Below are positions 24,049 to 35,587 of a stretch of 64,000 nt of DNA, in pieces. Source of the stretch: Zingiber officinale (taxonomy: Eukaryota > Streptophyta > Magnoliopsida > Zingiberales > Zingiberaceae). Every line of letters begins with the position of its first letter. The stretch's first letter is position 1. The notes under the pieces were generated by a model. It was given only the letters and a program-made list of their open reading frames with translations. It was not told the origin of the DNA and made no database searches. The stretch is taken from NCBI RefSeq assembly GCF_018446385.1, contig NW_024589857.1, forward strand, positions 496,001-560,000, in the 5' to 3' direction. Position numbers and translations under genes: made by a program.

Positions 24049-25314
24049 TGTGCAGTACAGATGAATATATCCATTTAAACGATATTTTAGGAGATTAAAG
24101 AATAATGTTTGATATCTTATTTCTGCTCATATTATTTTACTGATAATGTGAAAATCAGGCATCACATTATCCTTGAAATTCTAATGATACTCAACTAATA
24201 GACCCAAAGATATTTTCTATTTTTAAGTTTTATGGTAAACCAATGGGTGAATATGTTAGTAGATGGTTAAATCTAAAAAATACCATGTAGCAAGAACATA
24301 CATACTTCTGAACTGTGATGAGGTTAAACTCTACATAAAATAAGTTAACTTCTATATTCCGATTATGTTAGCTTGTTAAACCAAATATCTTAAAATTACC
24401 TTCCTTGATAACTTATACGAACTACAACTACAACTACAGAATTCATCAATATATACAAATGAGGTAGAGAAAAAGTTAGAGACAAAATTTATATTTTGAT
24501 TTGAAATCTATGTAAGTTAGAGATTAAATTACTTTTTTCAAGTGTATTATATAATTTATAATTTAAATCATAACTACTTTTCTAGGTGAAGGATCGTAAA
24601 ATATCAAATGTGCAAGATAAAAGAATAATATATCTTATATTAGAACCTCTTTATAATATAAGAGACTACTATGGTTACTATGTTAATATGACTTCAAATT
24701 TTGCGTAACACAATGTGGTTCACACACACTGATCTATAATTCAGATGTTTACGTAAAAGGATCTATTAATAACACTAATACTGAATTTGACTACTATGGT
24801 AGACTTGACGAAATTATTGAGCTTGAATATCCTTTTTTACCCATAAAAACGGATGTGTTATTCAAATATTTATGATATAATCTAACTCCAAGAATAGGTA
24901 CTAGAATACATTCAAACTATAATTTAGTTAAAGCTTTTGTAAACAAAAGATTCAACAAGTTTGATTCCTTCATTTTTGTGGTATTAGCTGGACAAGTTTT
25001 CTATATTGAATATCTAACGAAGAGAATAAGATCTAGTGAATGGTTAGCAGTTTGTCGAATAAAATATTGCTCAACCATAGAAATGTTAAACTCCATAACG
25101 ATAAAACCATGATGCTTTTCTAAATGAGGAAGTGAATTCAGCTGATTCACAAATTTAATCTATATCCCAACTACTTGTAGATATAAATGTCATTTATAAG
25201 GAAACAATTGATAGAGAGATGTCTAGCAGTGAGGAGCTTGATGTACTAATTGGGTTTAGCAATGAAGACTTGCAAACTATTAATGTTAATGATTCAAATT
25301 GTAATGATAATTAA

Positions 25315-26094
25315 ATTTTAGGATATGCTTATTTTTTGAATATAAATCTCACTAACTCTACCATGTAAGACACTATTTGTTCTAATTTGATTACTATTTG
25401 GCATGTGTATGTGCTATAATGTTATTTTACATATATAATCATGTTAGATATTGTAGTAGTACACGATAATCAGATTATTTTGAGAATCATTGGGGATTGG
25501 TAAGTATTGATGTTATTAGTAATATCAATTTATCTAATCTTTTAGTTATTATTTTGAAAAATAAAAGTTTTTTCATAGAGTTTTACTCCCGATAGTCATA
25601 GTGTAGATACTTATATAAGCAAAAAATTTAAAGAGCGTCAATGCACTTCTAATTCTACATGGAGGCTTACAGACCAAGATCTTAAATAATTTTATTATTA
25701 AGAATTTTTTGTAAGTAATTTAAATATTATTGATATTGTATAATATAATATCCTTTTATACTAATTTTCTAAATATTATTATAGAAAAATATATTTGGGA
25801 GTCAGGACATGAGGCACAATTTAAAGAAATATAAACTAATTATTATGTAAAATTATACAAAGACTTGTTATACAAGTAGAGAAGGAAGGGAACAAGGTCA
25901 TCCAATGTACTAGAAGATATTTGGGATGCATAGAAGAACACTTAGGTTGTAGACAAATGACAGCAAATTAAATTCATTGGCTGCTTGAAACATTAAAAAT
26001 ACTGAGCTTGTTGGCCCAAGCACTGATCCACAAAACATATAGTTGCATCACAATTTATCGTAGAGCATGCAATAGACTTGTTAAGTTTACCGAT
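25315..26094 (+). other. downstream part of the CACTA block, degenerate
   Basis: After the transposase stop there is AT-rich DNA. Between 25660 and 26050 are short open stretches on the plus strand (for example TSREGREQGHPMY and a GPSTDP segment), broken by stops. They could be remains of the second CACTA gene (a Transposase_24-type product), but similarity is too weak to assert. The gypsy LTR begins near 26095. Confidence 0.3.
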
Positions 26095-26562
26095 GTAAGT
26101 AGGAATTCAAAGTATTCATATTTGTATCTTTTAGGACTTTTTTAATTAGTTATTTGTTAATTAAGTTTAGTTTATTTTTTCTTAATTATATTTAATTTTT
26201 TCCTAAATTTTAGGGAACTAAGTCTTGTTAGTTAATTTATTCTAAACTTAGAGAATAAATCTTGTTAGTTAATTTATTATAAATCTTAAGGAATAAGTCT
26301 AGTTGGTTATTTTTTCCATTTAGATTATTTCGAGGGTTTTGAGAGCTATATAAACTTATGTTTAGGACAAGTTATTTTAATATCGAATCAATTTGTTTTA
26401 CTTAAAGTCACATTACAGCTACATTTCTTTTTCTTTGCGCCTTGATTTCATAATAGATTTAAGTCTAATTTGGTCTATTCCTTTTTTTGTATTACTTCTC
26501 TCTTATTTCTTATTAATCCCTCTACAACTTCACGTCCTAGAATAATATATATATTTTGCTCA
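26095..26562 (+). repeat. 5' LTR of the host gypsy element (left edge approximate)
   Basis: The LTR is inferred from the primer-binding site just after it. A TGTAAGTAGG start near 26095 and a CA end near 26562 fit. It holds three diverged copies of a roughly 45-bp unit with CTTGTTAGTTAATTTATT (about 26215-26310) and a TATA-like GCTATATAAAC near 26347. The matching 3' LTR is not in the window, so the borders are not verified. Confidence 0.55.
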
Positions 26563-26570
26563 GCGTCGGT

Positions 26571-26582
26571 TGGTATCAGAGC
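26571..26582 (+). other. primer-binding site of the host gypsy element
   Basis: TGGTATCAGAGC is the standard plant retrotransposon site complementary to the 3' end of initiator methionine tRNA. It lies a few bases after the presumed LTR end and just before the gag ATG at 26596. Confidence 0.85.
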
Positions 26583-26595
26583 TCATTAAGATCTA

Positions 26596-26979
26596 ATGGA
26601 GGGTCATCATGGACGTGATCGTGGTCGTAATAGGTAGGTTCCAAATGAAGAAGCCTAGCACCATGATCGTAACATCCAAAATGTAATGATGAATGAGGAT
26701 TTGCAGAAGTAAGTTGAAGAATTAACCCAACATTTGTCAACACGAGATTTTGAAGATCGCGAGATCTCTGATTGTAAGTCTAAGTCTACTTTTAAAAATC
26801 CATATCACCATCGAACTACGTATTAGGAACACCATGGTTGAGAGGAACCATATGGGGACTTTGGTTTTCGAGTTGATCTTCCTAATTTTTTTAGCACATT
26901 ACAAGTAGAAGACTTCATTGATTGGATCAAGGAAGTACAAGGAAGTATCTGATCACATAAAAGTAAAATTGATCGTTAT
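26596..26979 (+). pseudogene. gypsy gag, N-terminal part
   Basis: The frame begins MEGHHGRDRGRN and soon meets stops. Past these the text FFSTLQVEDFIDWIKEVQ matches the start of a gypsy gag (retrotrans_gag) domain. It is cut at 26979 by solo LTR X and continues at 40284 after the 5-bp duplication GTTAT. Gag would form the virus-like particle; this copy is dead. Confidence 0.7.
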
Positions 26980-29900
26980 TATTGGAACTCCAAGGTAGTT
27001 TAGATGTGATCAAACAAGTTAGGTTAGGTCTTGTTGGGTTTAACTTTGTGTCTAAGTGTGCAGGAACTTAGGAGCACAGGAAGTTGAGCAAAAGACGCGG
27101 CTAGAGAGAAGGATGACAGAGAGTCGACGGGCTCGCTGTGTCTAAGGGACAAGGTGCTGCGAAAGAGTACACGGGCGGACAAGAAGGAGGTGCGCGACAT
27201 TTTCGAGGAACAAAAAGCCGGAGCGGAAGGTTGGTCGAGAAGGTCGGAAGTTGGGTTCGGGTAAGTCCTATTTTGGATGACCGAAATCACCCAAGCAAGC
27301 GAAGCCAAAACGGAAAACCCGGACCGAGGTGAGTGAACCGGAGCGGAAAACTCGGACGAAAAAAAGTCAACTATGTTGACTTTCTTAGTCCGGGCGCCCG
27401 TAACCAGTCCCGGGTAGACCTGACCACGGTTTGACGGTTCGAAACCGCCGGTTCGACAGTTCCAGGCAGGTCGACCCTTAACCTTAACAGCCCAAGACGA
27501 TTACGGTTCACGGTTAGGAACCGCCGGTTCACGGTTCGATTCACGGTTCGTCACAGTTCAAGATTATTATGTTAAAAAAATTAAAAATTAAACATTAAAC
27601 ATTAAAAATTTAAAATTAAAATTTATTGGAGAATGGGCTTGCACTTATTTAAGTTGCCTACGTATCCCTTTAGGGGAATCAAAGCCCACGTAGTTCTTTT
27701 ACATTTTTATCCTTTTACATTTTCACTCACTACCATTTCCTGTTCCTGTCGTATTTGTTCCTTCTGTTGGTTGCTACTCGGAAAACCTAGAGGTTCCACT
27801 GTACAAAAATTCCGTACAAAGGTTTGAACCTTTTCCTAGCTACCATGTGTTCTTTTAAATTAAATTTTGGATCGCCTGCGGAACTTAACACGTTTGATCC
27901 AAAACTTAATCTATTCGTTCTTTTAGGTTTTGACTTGGGTCTCCTGCGGAACTTAACACGTTCGACCCAAATCACCTTAAGTTATTAATTCCATTAAATA
28001 TTAATTTCCATAATTGGTTCCCAGTACTGACGTGGCGAGGCACATGACCTTCTTGGATATGGGAGCAACCACCACCGACTAGACAAAACCTTTTATGGAA
28101 AGCTAATATTTAATTTCCTAAAATAACTTTAGGTTAACCGAAAAGAACAATCAAATCACAATGGAAAGAAAAATAAAAGAACACTATATCGAAAACAAAT
28201 TCGAAACTCTAGAATCGTATGCCTCTTGTATTTAATATTATTTCCAAAAATAACTAGTATGATGCGGAAACAAAAATTACTAGTTATACCTTTTAGAAAG
28301 ACCTCTTGATCTTCTATCGTATTCCTCTTCTAACCTCGGACGTTGTGTGGGCAACGATCTTCCGAGATGAGAACCACCAAGCACCTTCTTCTTCCTTACA
28401 AGTTTCGGCCATCAAAACTTCTCCTAGGATGAAGAGGTCCGGCCACCACCACCATGCTCCAAGGGATGCTAGAAAAGAGGCTTCTTTTCTCTCCTTCTTC
28501 TCCTTCTTAGATCCGGCCACCAAAGCTATCTCCACCATGAGAAGGTTTCGGCCACACAAAGGAGAGGAGAGGAAAGAAAGGGCCGGCCACACCCAAAGAG
28601 AAAAGAGAGGAAAAATAGAATAGAGTCGTTCACTTTGAAGCCTCCTCTACCCCCTCTTTTATAATCCTTGGTCTTGGCAAATAAGGAAAATTTAATAAAA
28701 ACTTTCTTAATTCTTTTGCCATTGAAAAGGAAAATTTATTTAATTAAAATAATTTTCTCTTTTCAAATTATAATGGTCGGCCACTCTTCTCCCCAAAACA
28801 AGGAGAGTTTTAATTAAAACAAAAATTAAAACTTCCTAATTTGTTTCTAGAAATTTATAAAAATTTCTCCAATAATTTTAATCCCTTCATGATTGGTTAA
28901 TAAAAAGAAATTTTATAAATTAAAATCTTTCTTTTAAACATGTGGATAATTTCCAAAAAGGAAAGTTATCTCTAAAAATTAAAATCTCCTTTCAATCTAC
29001 AAATAAGGAAAGATATTAAATCTTTTCTTAATCTTTTGTAGAAACTAATAAAAGAGAATTTTTAATTTTCAAACTTTCTTTTAAATCATGAATATAATTA
29101 AAAGGAAAGTTTTTATCAAAATTAAAATCAACCTTTTAATCTACAAATAAGGAAAGAGATTTTAATTCTTCTCTTAATCTTTTGTAGAATCTTATAAAAG
29201 GAAGAATTTAAATTTTTAAACTCTCTTTTAAATTATATTATCCACATAAGAAAAATTTTAAAATTAAAATTCCTTTTTATTTTAATAGGGACGGTCACAT
29301 GAATTCACCCATGAACATACCCATGGCCGAACCTAGCTTGGTCTCCAAGCTAGCTTGGCCGGCCCCTATAGGATGGGTAAGAAGGTGGGTATAGGTGGGT
29401 ATAGTACTCTATAATTAAGAGGCTACGATAGGGACCGAGAGGAGAAATTTGTTTTGGTCTCCCGATAAAATTAAGCATCCCGTGCTCGCCCCGAACACAC
29501 AACTTAATTTTATCAATAATAATTCATTCCACTAGAAAACTATTATTGAACTACCGCACCAATCCCAAATTACATTTTGGGCTCCTTCTTATCATGAGTG
29601 TGTTAGTCTCCCTGTGTTTAAGATAACAAATGTCCACTAATTAAGTAAGTTACTGACAACTCACTTAATTAATATCTAGCTCCAAGAGTAGTACCACTCA
29701 ACTTCATCGTCATGTCGGACTAAGTCCACCTGCAGGGTTTAACATGACAATCCTTATGAGCTCCTCTTGGGGACATTCTCAACCTAGATCACTAGGACAC
29801 AGTTTCCTTCTATAATCAACAACACACACTATAAGTGATATCATTTCCCAACTTATCGGGCTTATTGATTTATCGAACTAAATCTCACCCATTGATAAAT

Positions 29901-30299
29901 TAAAGAAATAAATATCAAATATATGTGCTTGTTATTATATTAGGATTAAGAGCACACACTTCCATAATAACTGAGGTCTTTGTTTCTTTATAAAGTCAGT
30001 ATAAAAGAAACGACCTCTAATGGTCCTACTCAATACACTCTAAGTGTACTAGTGTAATTATATAGTTAAGATAAACTAATACCTAATTACACTACGACCT
30101 TCCAATGGTTTGTTCCTTTCCATTATGGTCGTGAGCTACTGTTTATAATTTATAAGGTACTGATAACATGATCCTCTGTGTGTGACACCACACACCATGT
30201 TATCTACAATATAAATTAATTGAACAACTACATTTATCATAAATGTAAACATTTGACCAATGTGATTCTTATTTCTAGATAAATGTTTATACCAAAAGC

Positions 30300-32009
30300 T
30301 GTTGGTGCAACCTTAGGTCAAGGTTGACCTGGTTGACCCGACTCGAGTTGACGTGACTCGAGTTGTATTTTGATGTTTGACTTGGGAAGATTGTCGGTGC
30401 AACCTTAGGTCAAGGTTGACCTAGTTGTGTTGCATGTTGATGTTTGACACTCGTGAGAGAGTTCTATTCTTGATGTGGGACAAGAATAGATGTTTGGGAG
30501 ATTATTGGTGCAACCGTAGGTCAAGGTTGACCGGGTTGACCTGATTCGGGAAAAGTCCAAGTATGGAGACTTGGGAAAATCCAAGTATGGAGACTTGGCA
30601 CGGAAAAGTCAAGCAGGGAGCACGCGAAAAGTCAAGTATGGAGACTTGGCGGAAAAGTCAAGTATGGAGACTTGGCTGGGAAAGTCCTAAGCGGGATGTT
30701 AGGCGGTTGGAAAGTCTGGTGAGTGAAGCGAGGCGGTGGAAAGTCCTAGCGGGATGTTAGGCGGATGGAAAGTCCGGTGAGTGAAGCGAGCGGTGAGAAA
30801 GTCCTAGCGGGATGTTAGGCGGTGTAAATCTGGTGAGTGAAGCGGTGAAAGTCTGGTGAGTGAAGCCGAGGCAAGGAAAATCCAGATGGATCGGGGATGA
30901 TCGGACTTACGGTGTTGGAAAGTCCAAGTAGGTCAAAGGATTGACCGGACACTTGGCGAGGAGTTCTAGCAGTCGAGGGTGACCGGATGCTAGGGATGAA
31001 GTACCAATAGGTCAAGGTTGACCGGATATTGGTTTGAAGTCTTGGGACTTGGTTTGGGCAAAAACCAAGCTCGGATCGGTCACCGGACCGATCCGGTGAT
31101 CTGTTGCTACGATCGGTCGGTGACCGATCGGATCAAGCTCTGTTCGATTCTTGATCGGTCGGTGACCGATCAGATTAATTCTGATCGATGCGCGGCCGAT
31201 CGAGACAACGATCGAGCGCGAAAGTTCGGGAGAAGAAAGTCGATCGGTCTACGGACCGATCGGAGGTTCCTGATCGATGCTGAAGGTGCGGAGCTTCTGA
31301 TCGGTCCATGGACCGATCGAGCGAACAGCGACGGTTAGGGAATGGATCGGTCTGTGGACCGATCCACATGGAGCCTGATCGGTCCACAGACCGATCCAGG
31401 CACTAGCCGTTGCGACACAACGGCTAGATTTCTTCTGTGTTTTCTTCGCTTTCTTCGCAGGTTATAAAAGGAGGGCTGCTGCTGCGAGCCTACTCCTTCT
31501 TCTTCTTCTTCCTCCTTCCGATTGCTAAGTGCTGCTGTGCTTGAGCTTTGTTGAGCTCGTCCAAAGCTTCGCGTGAGCTTTCGGCTGGGTCACCTGCTGT
31601 TGTAGGCGCTTGGAGCTGTTGCTTCATCCAGTCGACAAGAAGGCAAGCTAGGGTTATTACATTCTTGTATTGTACTTAGTTTTCTTGTTGTATTCTTGTA
31701 CTTCTGTTTATCTTGCTGTTGCAAGACATTGTGGCGAGGTTTCTCCACCCAGAAGGAGTTTGATTTAGCCGATTTTCCGGGGACTCATCCACCGACGGAT
31801 TGATAGGCTTCATCCACCTTACGGACACGCCGAGGAGTAGGAGTTTCATCTCCGAACCTCGTTACATCGACGAGTTTGAGGTTTGATCTTTCCGCTTTCG
31901 TTTCTTTGTTTTATTTTCCGCTGCGCTAACCTAATCGTAGGAAGAAACGAGAAAGATTGGGGTCGGCTATTCACACCCCCCCTCTCTAGCCGTACGAAGG
32001 ATCCTAACA
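30300..32009 (+). repeat. 5' LTR of gag-only element 1
   Basis: It is 1710 bp, TG...CA. The U3 carries tandem modules (AAGTATGGAGACTTGG; GGTGAGTGAAGC; GGGATGTTAGGCGG) at 30560-30980. An array of roughly 20-bp palindromes such as GATCGGTCCATGGACCGATC follows at 31074-31398. GTTATAAAAGG at 31461-31471 is a good TATA box. The U5 ends in CCGTACGAAGGATCCTAACA. Confidence 0.93.
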
Positions 32010-32011
32010 AG

Positions 32012-32023
32012 TGGTATCAGAGC
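32012..32023 (+). other. primer-binding site of gag-only element 1
   Basis: TGGTATCAGAGC lies two bases after the 5' LTR and is complementary to the end of initiator methionine tRNA. This shows that the element keeps the cis signals for reverse transcription although it lacks the enzyme. Confidence 0.92.
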
Positions 32024-32070
32024 GAGGCCGCTCTTCATCGGATCAACACCCGTGGGAGCAAAGCTAGAGA

Positions 32071-33540
32071 ATGGATCTCTATGGAGAAGATGTCACCATT
32101 CCACCCTTCTACGAATGCGGCGACTTCGCGTATTGGAAGGTAAGGATGAAGTACTTTCTTATGACTAACATAATGAATTGGTTTTGTGTACAAGAAGGTT
32201 TTACTCCTCCGGTGGATAAGGAAGGAAAACCACTTGAGAAGGAGGAGTGGACAAGAGAACAAATTCACAAATCCGAAATCAACGAAGAGGTAACGAGAAT
32301 AATTGAATTTTCATTGCCTACTAACATCTTGTGTAAGATAGGTTACAACAATGCCAAGGAATTATGGGATAACTTGGCCAAGTACCATGAGGAGAGCTCC
32401 ACTTCAAGCCATGAAGAGGAGCCTAGTGAGCCAAGTAGCTCACATCATGGAGGGAGCAAATTGGGAGTTGAGGGCTACTCAACATCCAAGGAAGAAGAGG
32501 AGGAGAGTTCCTCTTGTTCAAGATCGGAGCAAGAAGAAGATTCTACCTCCGGAAGGGATGAAGGAGAGAGTCATCCTTCCCAAACCCTAGGTAACTCAAG
32601 CATTTTAGTTTCAAATAAATTACATATATTATGCTTTGAGTGTAGGGAGTATGGACATTACAAGAGCAAATGTCCAAAGAGAGTTAGGAAGACTCCACCG
32701 GCGCCAAAGGTCAAGGTAGCCGGAGTCCCAACACGCAAAGGCAAGAAGCACGTGGTGTGCTTTCAATGCAAGCAACGGGGACACTATAGGAGCCATTGTC
32801 CGAGGGGGAGGCAACCTCACAAGGGCAAGAGACCGGGCACATCGATAGGGGGAGCTAAGGCAAACCCTAAGGTATCTTTTAAAGCTCATTCGTGCAAGTC
32901 TAGTAGGATACATGCTAGTAATTTTATTGCATTAGTCAATAATGATAAGCATGTTAACACTAGAAATCAATACATGTGCTTAGGTGCTAAACATGTCAAC
33001 CTAGATAGGGATACTACTAGGAATGCTAACCCTAGGATTAACACTTCTAAGGTTAAGGAAAACCTAGGTAGAAACCCCAAATCAACTAGACACATGCCTA
33101 GGAATGCCTCAAAGAAGAATGACAAATCAAAAATTGAGGTATTAGAGAAGGAGAATCAAGTCTTGAGGTCAAGACTTGATACTTTGGAAAAGGCTCTTAA
33201 AAACTTGGAGAAGTCATCTCTAGGGTTTAAGGGTCAAAAACCAATGTCCAAGGACAAAAAGGGTTTGGGTCACAAACCTAAGTCCCAAATGGTCAAGCCC
33301 ACCTATCATAATGTTCCATTCGATTATGGAACAAAACCTAAGGCTAGGAAGACCATTACCAAGGTCACAAGGGGAGTCACCCCTATAGTTGACCTTGATG
33401 AGACCCAAATGACCAAGGCTTTAAAGCCTAAGAGGGTCATTAGGAGGGTTGCTAGGGAAGTCATCCCTAGTGAATTTTTAGTGAACCCAATGAGCTCAAG
33501 TAGGTATTGGGTTCCTAGGAGCATTTTCTCTACCCCATAG
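32071..33540 (+). CDS. Gag-like protein with two zinc knuckles
   Basis: An intact frame of 489 codons. Residues 1-108 resemble the start of a UBN2/DUF4219 copia-type Gag (PPFYECGDFAYWKVRMKYFL, then NAKELWDNLAKYHE). A Glu/Ser-rich linker follows (109-175). Two CCHC zinc knuckles are clear: C188-C191-H196-C201 and C230-C233-H238-C243, within basic sequence. Residues 360-395 could form a coiled coil (EVLEKENQVLRSRLDTLEKA). The large middle part of UBN2, seen in the other gag-only element at 43570-45057, is missing here, so the domain has been shortened without loss of frame. Gag would package the element RNA into particles; whether this shortened form assembles is unknown. The ATG at 32071 gives the family-like start; a frame with an ATG at 31883 is a different phase. 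Confidence 0.88.
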   Translation: MDLYGEDVTIPPFYECGDFAYWKVRMKYFLMTNIMNWFCVQEGFTPPVDKEGKPLEKEEWTREQIHKSEINEEVTRIIEFSLPTNILCKIGYNNAKELWDNLAKYHEESSTSSHEEEPSEPSSSHHGGSKLGVEGYSTSKEEEEESSSCSRSEQEEDSTSGRDEGESHPSQTLGNSSILVSNKLHILCFECREYGHYKSKCPKRVRKTPPAPKVKVAGVPTRKGKKHVVCFQCKQRGHYRSHCPRGRQPHKGKRPGTSIGGAKANPKVSFKAHSCKSSRIHASNFIALVNNDKHVNTRNQYMCLGAKHVNLDRDTTRNANPRINTSKVKENLGRNPKSTRHMPRNASKKNDKSKIEVLEKENQVLRSRLDTLEKALKNLEKSSLGFKGQKPMSKDKKGLGHKPKSQMVKPTYHNVPFDYGTKPKARKTITKVTRGVTPIVDLDETQMTKALKPKRVIRRVAREVIPSEFLVNPMSSSRYWVPRSIFSTP

Positions 33541-35572
33541 ATGGGTTAGAGAGTGTCAACTCCAATAAGAAGGGTAGTTAACCCAACTTTGAGGAAATTG
33601 ACACTCAAGGAACATTTTCAAGGTGTTTGGGAACCTTTGAAAATGAAATGGAATAATCTTTGTCATTCACTCCTTGGAAGAGTAAGTTGTGCCAAAGTGA
33701 GAATATATTAATCTTACTTTAAATTGACACAATTTTGAAAAACCTAGAGAAATATCAAATTGGGATTTTGATATTCTCTTAGGTAATCAAGGCAATCCGG
33801 GCCTTAACTTAGAAGTGCTACTCTTGTAGAATTTTAAATGGTATAAATCAAACAAGAGATCAAGAAATGCCAACTTGGGTTTTGACATTTTCTTGGAGCA
33901 CTTTGGGCAATCTAGGATTAGAATTTAAGTTAGCTAAGTGATTAAGGATACTTAGATAGGTAATCTAGGTATTTTATTTGTGTTAACTTACCATGGTTGT
34001 TTGCCATTTGTCATGTCATGACACCATATTTAATTTATGATCATTTGAAATGTCATGATAATGCTTAGGTTATTATATGTCATGCTTTATTTAAGTTTTC
34101 AAGCTTTATGCCATGACATCATGACATTGGCACATGTTTTTACTTATGATATCATTTATGACATGTCATCATCTCTTGCATTAATAATCAATGAAATTGA
34201 TTTAAGGATAAAAACACATTTTGATATTGAGATCAAAGTGTAGTTTAGAAAATGCATGAGAACTTAGCCTAAGTTGACCTTAACCCATATCTCACATCAA
34301 ATTGACTTGAATGTGGTTTGATACACCTTAGATGTGTGTGAGATATTAGGATCATGAGTTAAGATCAAGGTGCATAGTTCTTGTACCTAGATGAGCCTAA
34401 TTCAAGAAATTGGGGATCATAGGGAAAGCTTGTGTACAAGTCATGTACATTTAGCCCTAAGATTGTGGTCCTAAATTAAAAGGTTTAAAATCATTTTGAA
34501 ATTGATTTGGAAAACCTTGATGAAGCCATCTTAGTGATTGCATTCATCATTGAACATTGTGATACAAAGTTGAGTTAAAACTTGAACTATTTCAAAGTTT
34601 TTGAACTTTGTATCAAGATTGAAAAATGGAAGTTATTTTCATAGAAAACTATTTTTCCATGATTGTATATGTTATGAGGAGTGTATCCTCAAAGTTTCAT
34701 AATTTTGAAATTTTCTGGAATTGTTTATGGGTTTCTGAATTTCGGGTAAAAGAAGGAATAATGAGAAAGGAGGAGCTTGGATCGGTCCTTTGGACCGATC
34801 AGAAGAAGTGGATCGGTCCTTGGACCGATCCGAGGTGGATCGGTCGAGACCGATCCGAAGAGGCGATGAGGCGGTCCGATCGGTGAATGTGGATCGGTGC
34901 GGGACCGATCGATGGGATCTGATCGGTCGGTGACCGATCGTATGCGTGCTGAATTTCATTGTTGGTCTGAAATTTCAATGAAAATTGGGTTGTGGATTTC
35001 TAAAGGTTTGAAACTCTCCAAGACATTGTTGGTGCAATGGTAAAGGGGGAGTTGACCTTTAGGGGGAGTTTTATCTAATTGTCAAGGGGGAGTTGACTTT
35101 TAGGGGGAGTTTTTACTCCTTAAGACTTTTTGAGGATTAGTGATATGGGATTATCACTAAGTTGATTGTTGAGTTTAGTATCAAGGGGGAAATTAAGAGT
35201 TTCAATGAAAGGTATGAGACTTTCATTAGGAAGAAACTCTTGATCTTGATACTCTCCTTTTTCTTTTTGATGTGTGTCAAAAAGGGGAGAGTGTTCATTG
35301 GAGAATTATTGGAGAACCCAAGTTAGGTTATCGGGTTAACCTAAGCTAGGGAAGAATGTCAAGGAATGTTTAAGGTAGAACATTGGAATTCTATTGGATG
35401 TGTTTGAAAATGGGGGAGAATTATTGGGGAACCCAGATAATGTAATCAGGTTAACCTAAGGGGGGAAAGTCCAGAGAATGTTCAAGGAAAGAACATTGGA
35501 CATTGGAAGATGATTGAAAACCTAAGTTAGGTTATCGGGTTAACCTAACTTGATTATGGTTTTGTCAAACAT
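33541..35572 (+). other. non-coding 3' internal region of gag-only element 1
   Basis: About 2 kb holds no pol domain in any frame. It contains palindromes of the LTR type at 34779-34940 (GATCGGTCCTTGGACCGATC style). It also has repeated G-rich tracts, AGGGGGAGTTGAC and AGGGGGAGTTTT, at 35045-35120, and three copies of a phrase ending GGTTAACCTAA at about 35330, 35445 and 35535. The G-rich tracts look like extra polypurine tracts. Confidence 0.7.
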
Positions 35573-35587
35573 CAAAAAGGGGGAGAT
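35573..35587 (+). other. polypurine tract of gag-only element 1
   Basis: AAAAAGGGGGAGA lies directly before the 3' LTR, where the plus-strand primer of LTR retrotransposons is expected. The second gag-only element has the same tract, inverted, beside its 3' LTR. Confidence 0.85.

Larger units (their letters stand above)
18428..25314 (+). pseudogene. decayed TNP2-type CACTA (En/Spm) transposase
   Basis: Broken frames on the plus strand read in the order of a TNP2 transposase. First comes a Transpos_assoc-like start (18428-18660: EYFDKVEEFVNFIKRHPN, CNHCK). The core follows: FPLITRLQHLY and MRWHHEH near 20455-20535; IIELNELWNV near 20820-20860; RHNLDVMH near 21285. After a solo LTR there is YTLDKK near 23365, CKLERIFSS (DUF4218) near 23655 and YPFKRYF near 24070. 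Last are a DUF4216-like region (24770-25070) and a stop at 25312-25314. Stops and frameshifts occur throughout; for example, a TAG follows INGD in the first domain. TNP2 cuts and pastes elements ending in CACTA, but no such ends were found here. It is not functional as it stands. Confidence 0.85.

Noticed and set aside
31074..31398. microRNA precursor hairpins
   Set aside because: The stems are only about 10 bp each side, repeated as an array, and lack the long foldback of plant precursors.
32071..33540. Host zinc-knuckle (CCHC) RNA-binding protein gene
   Set aside because: The frame sits between a PBS and a PPT inside paired LTRs with a perfect target duplication, so it is element Gag.
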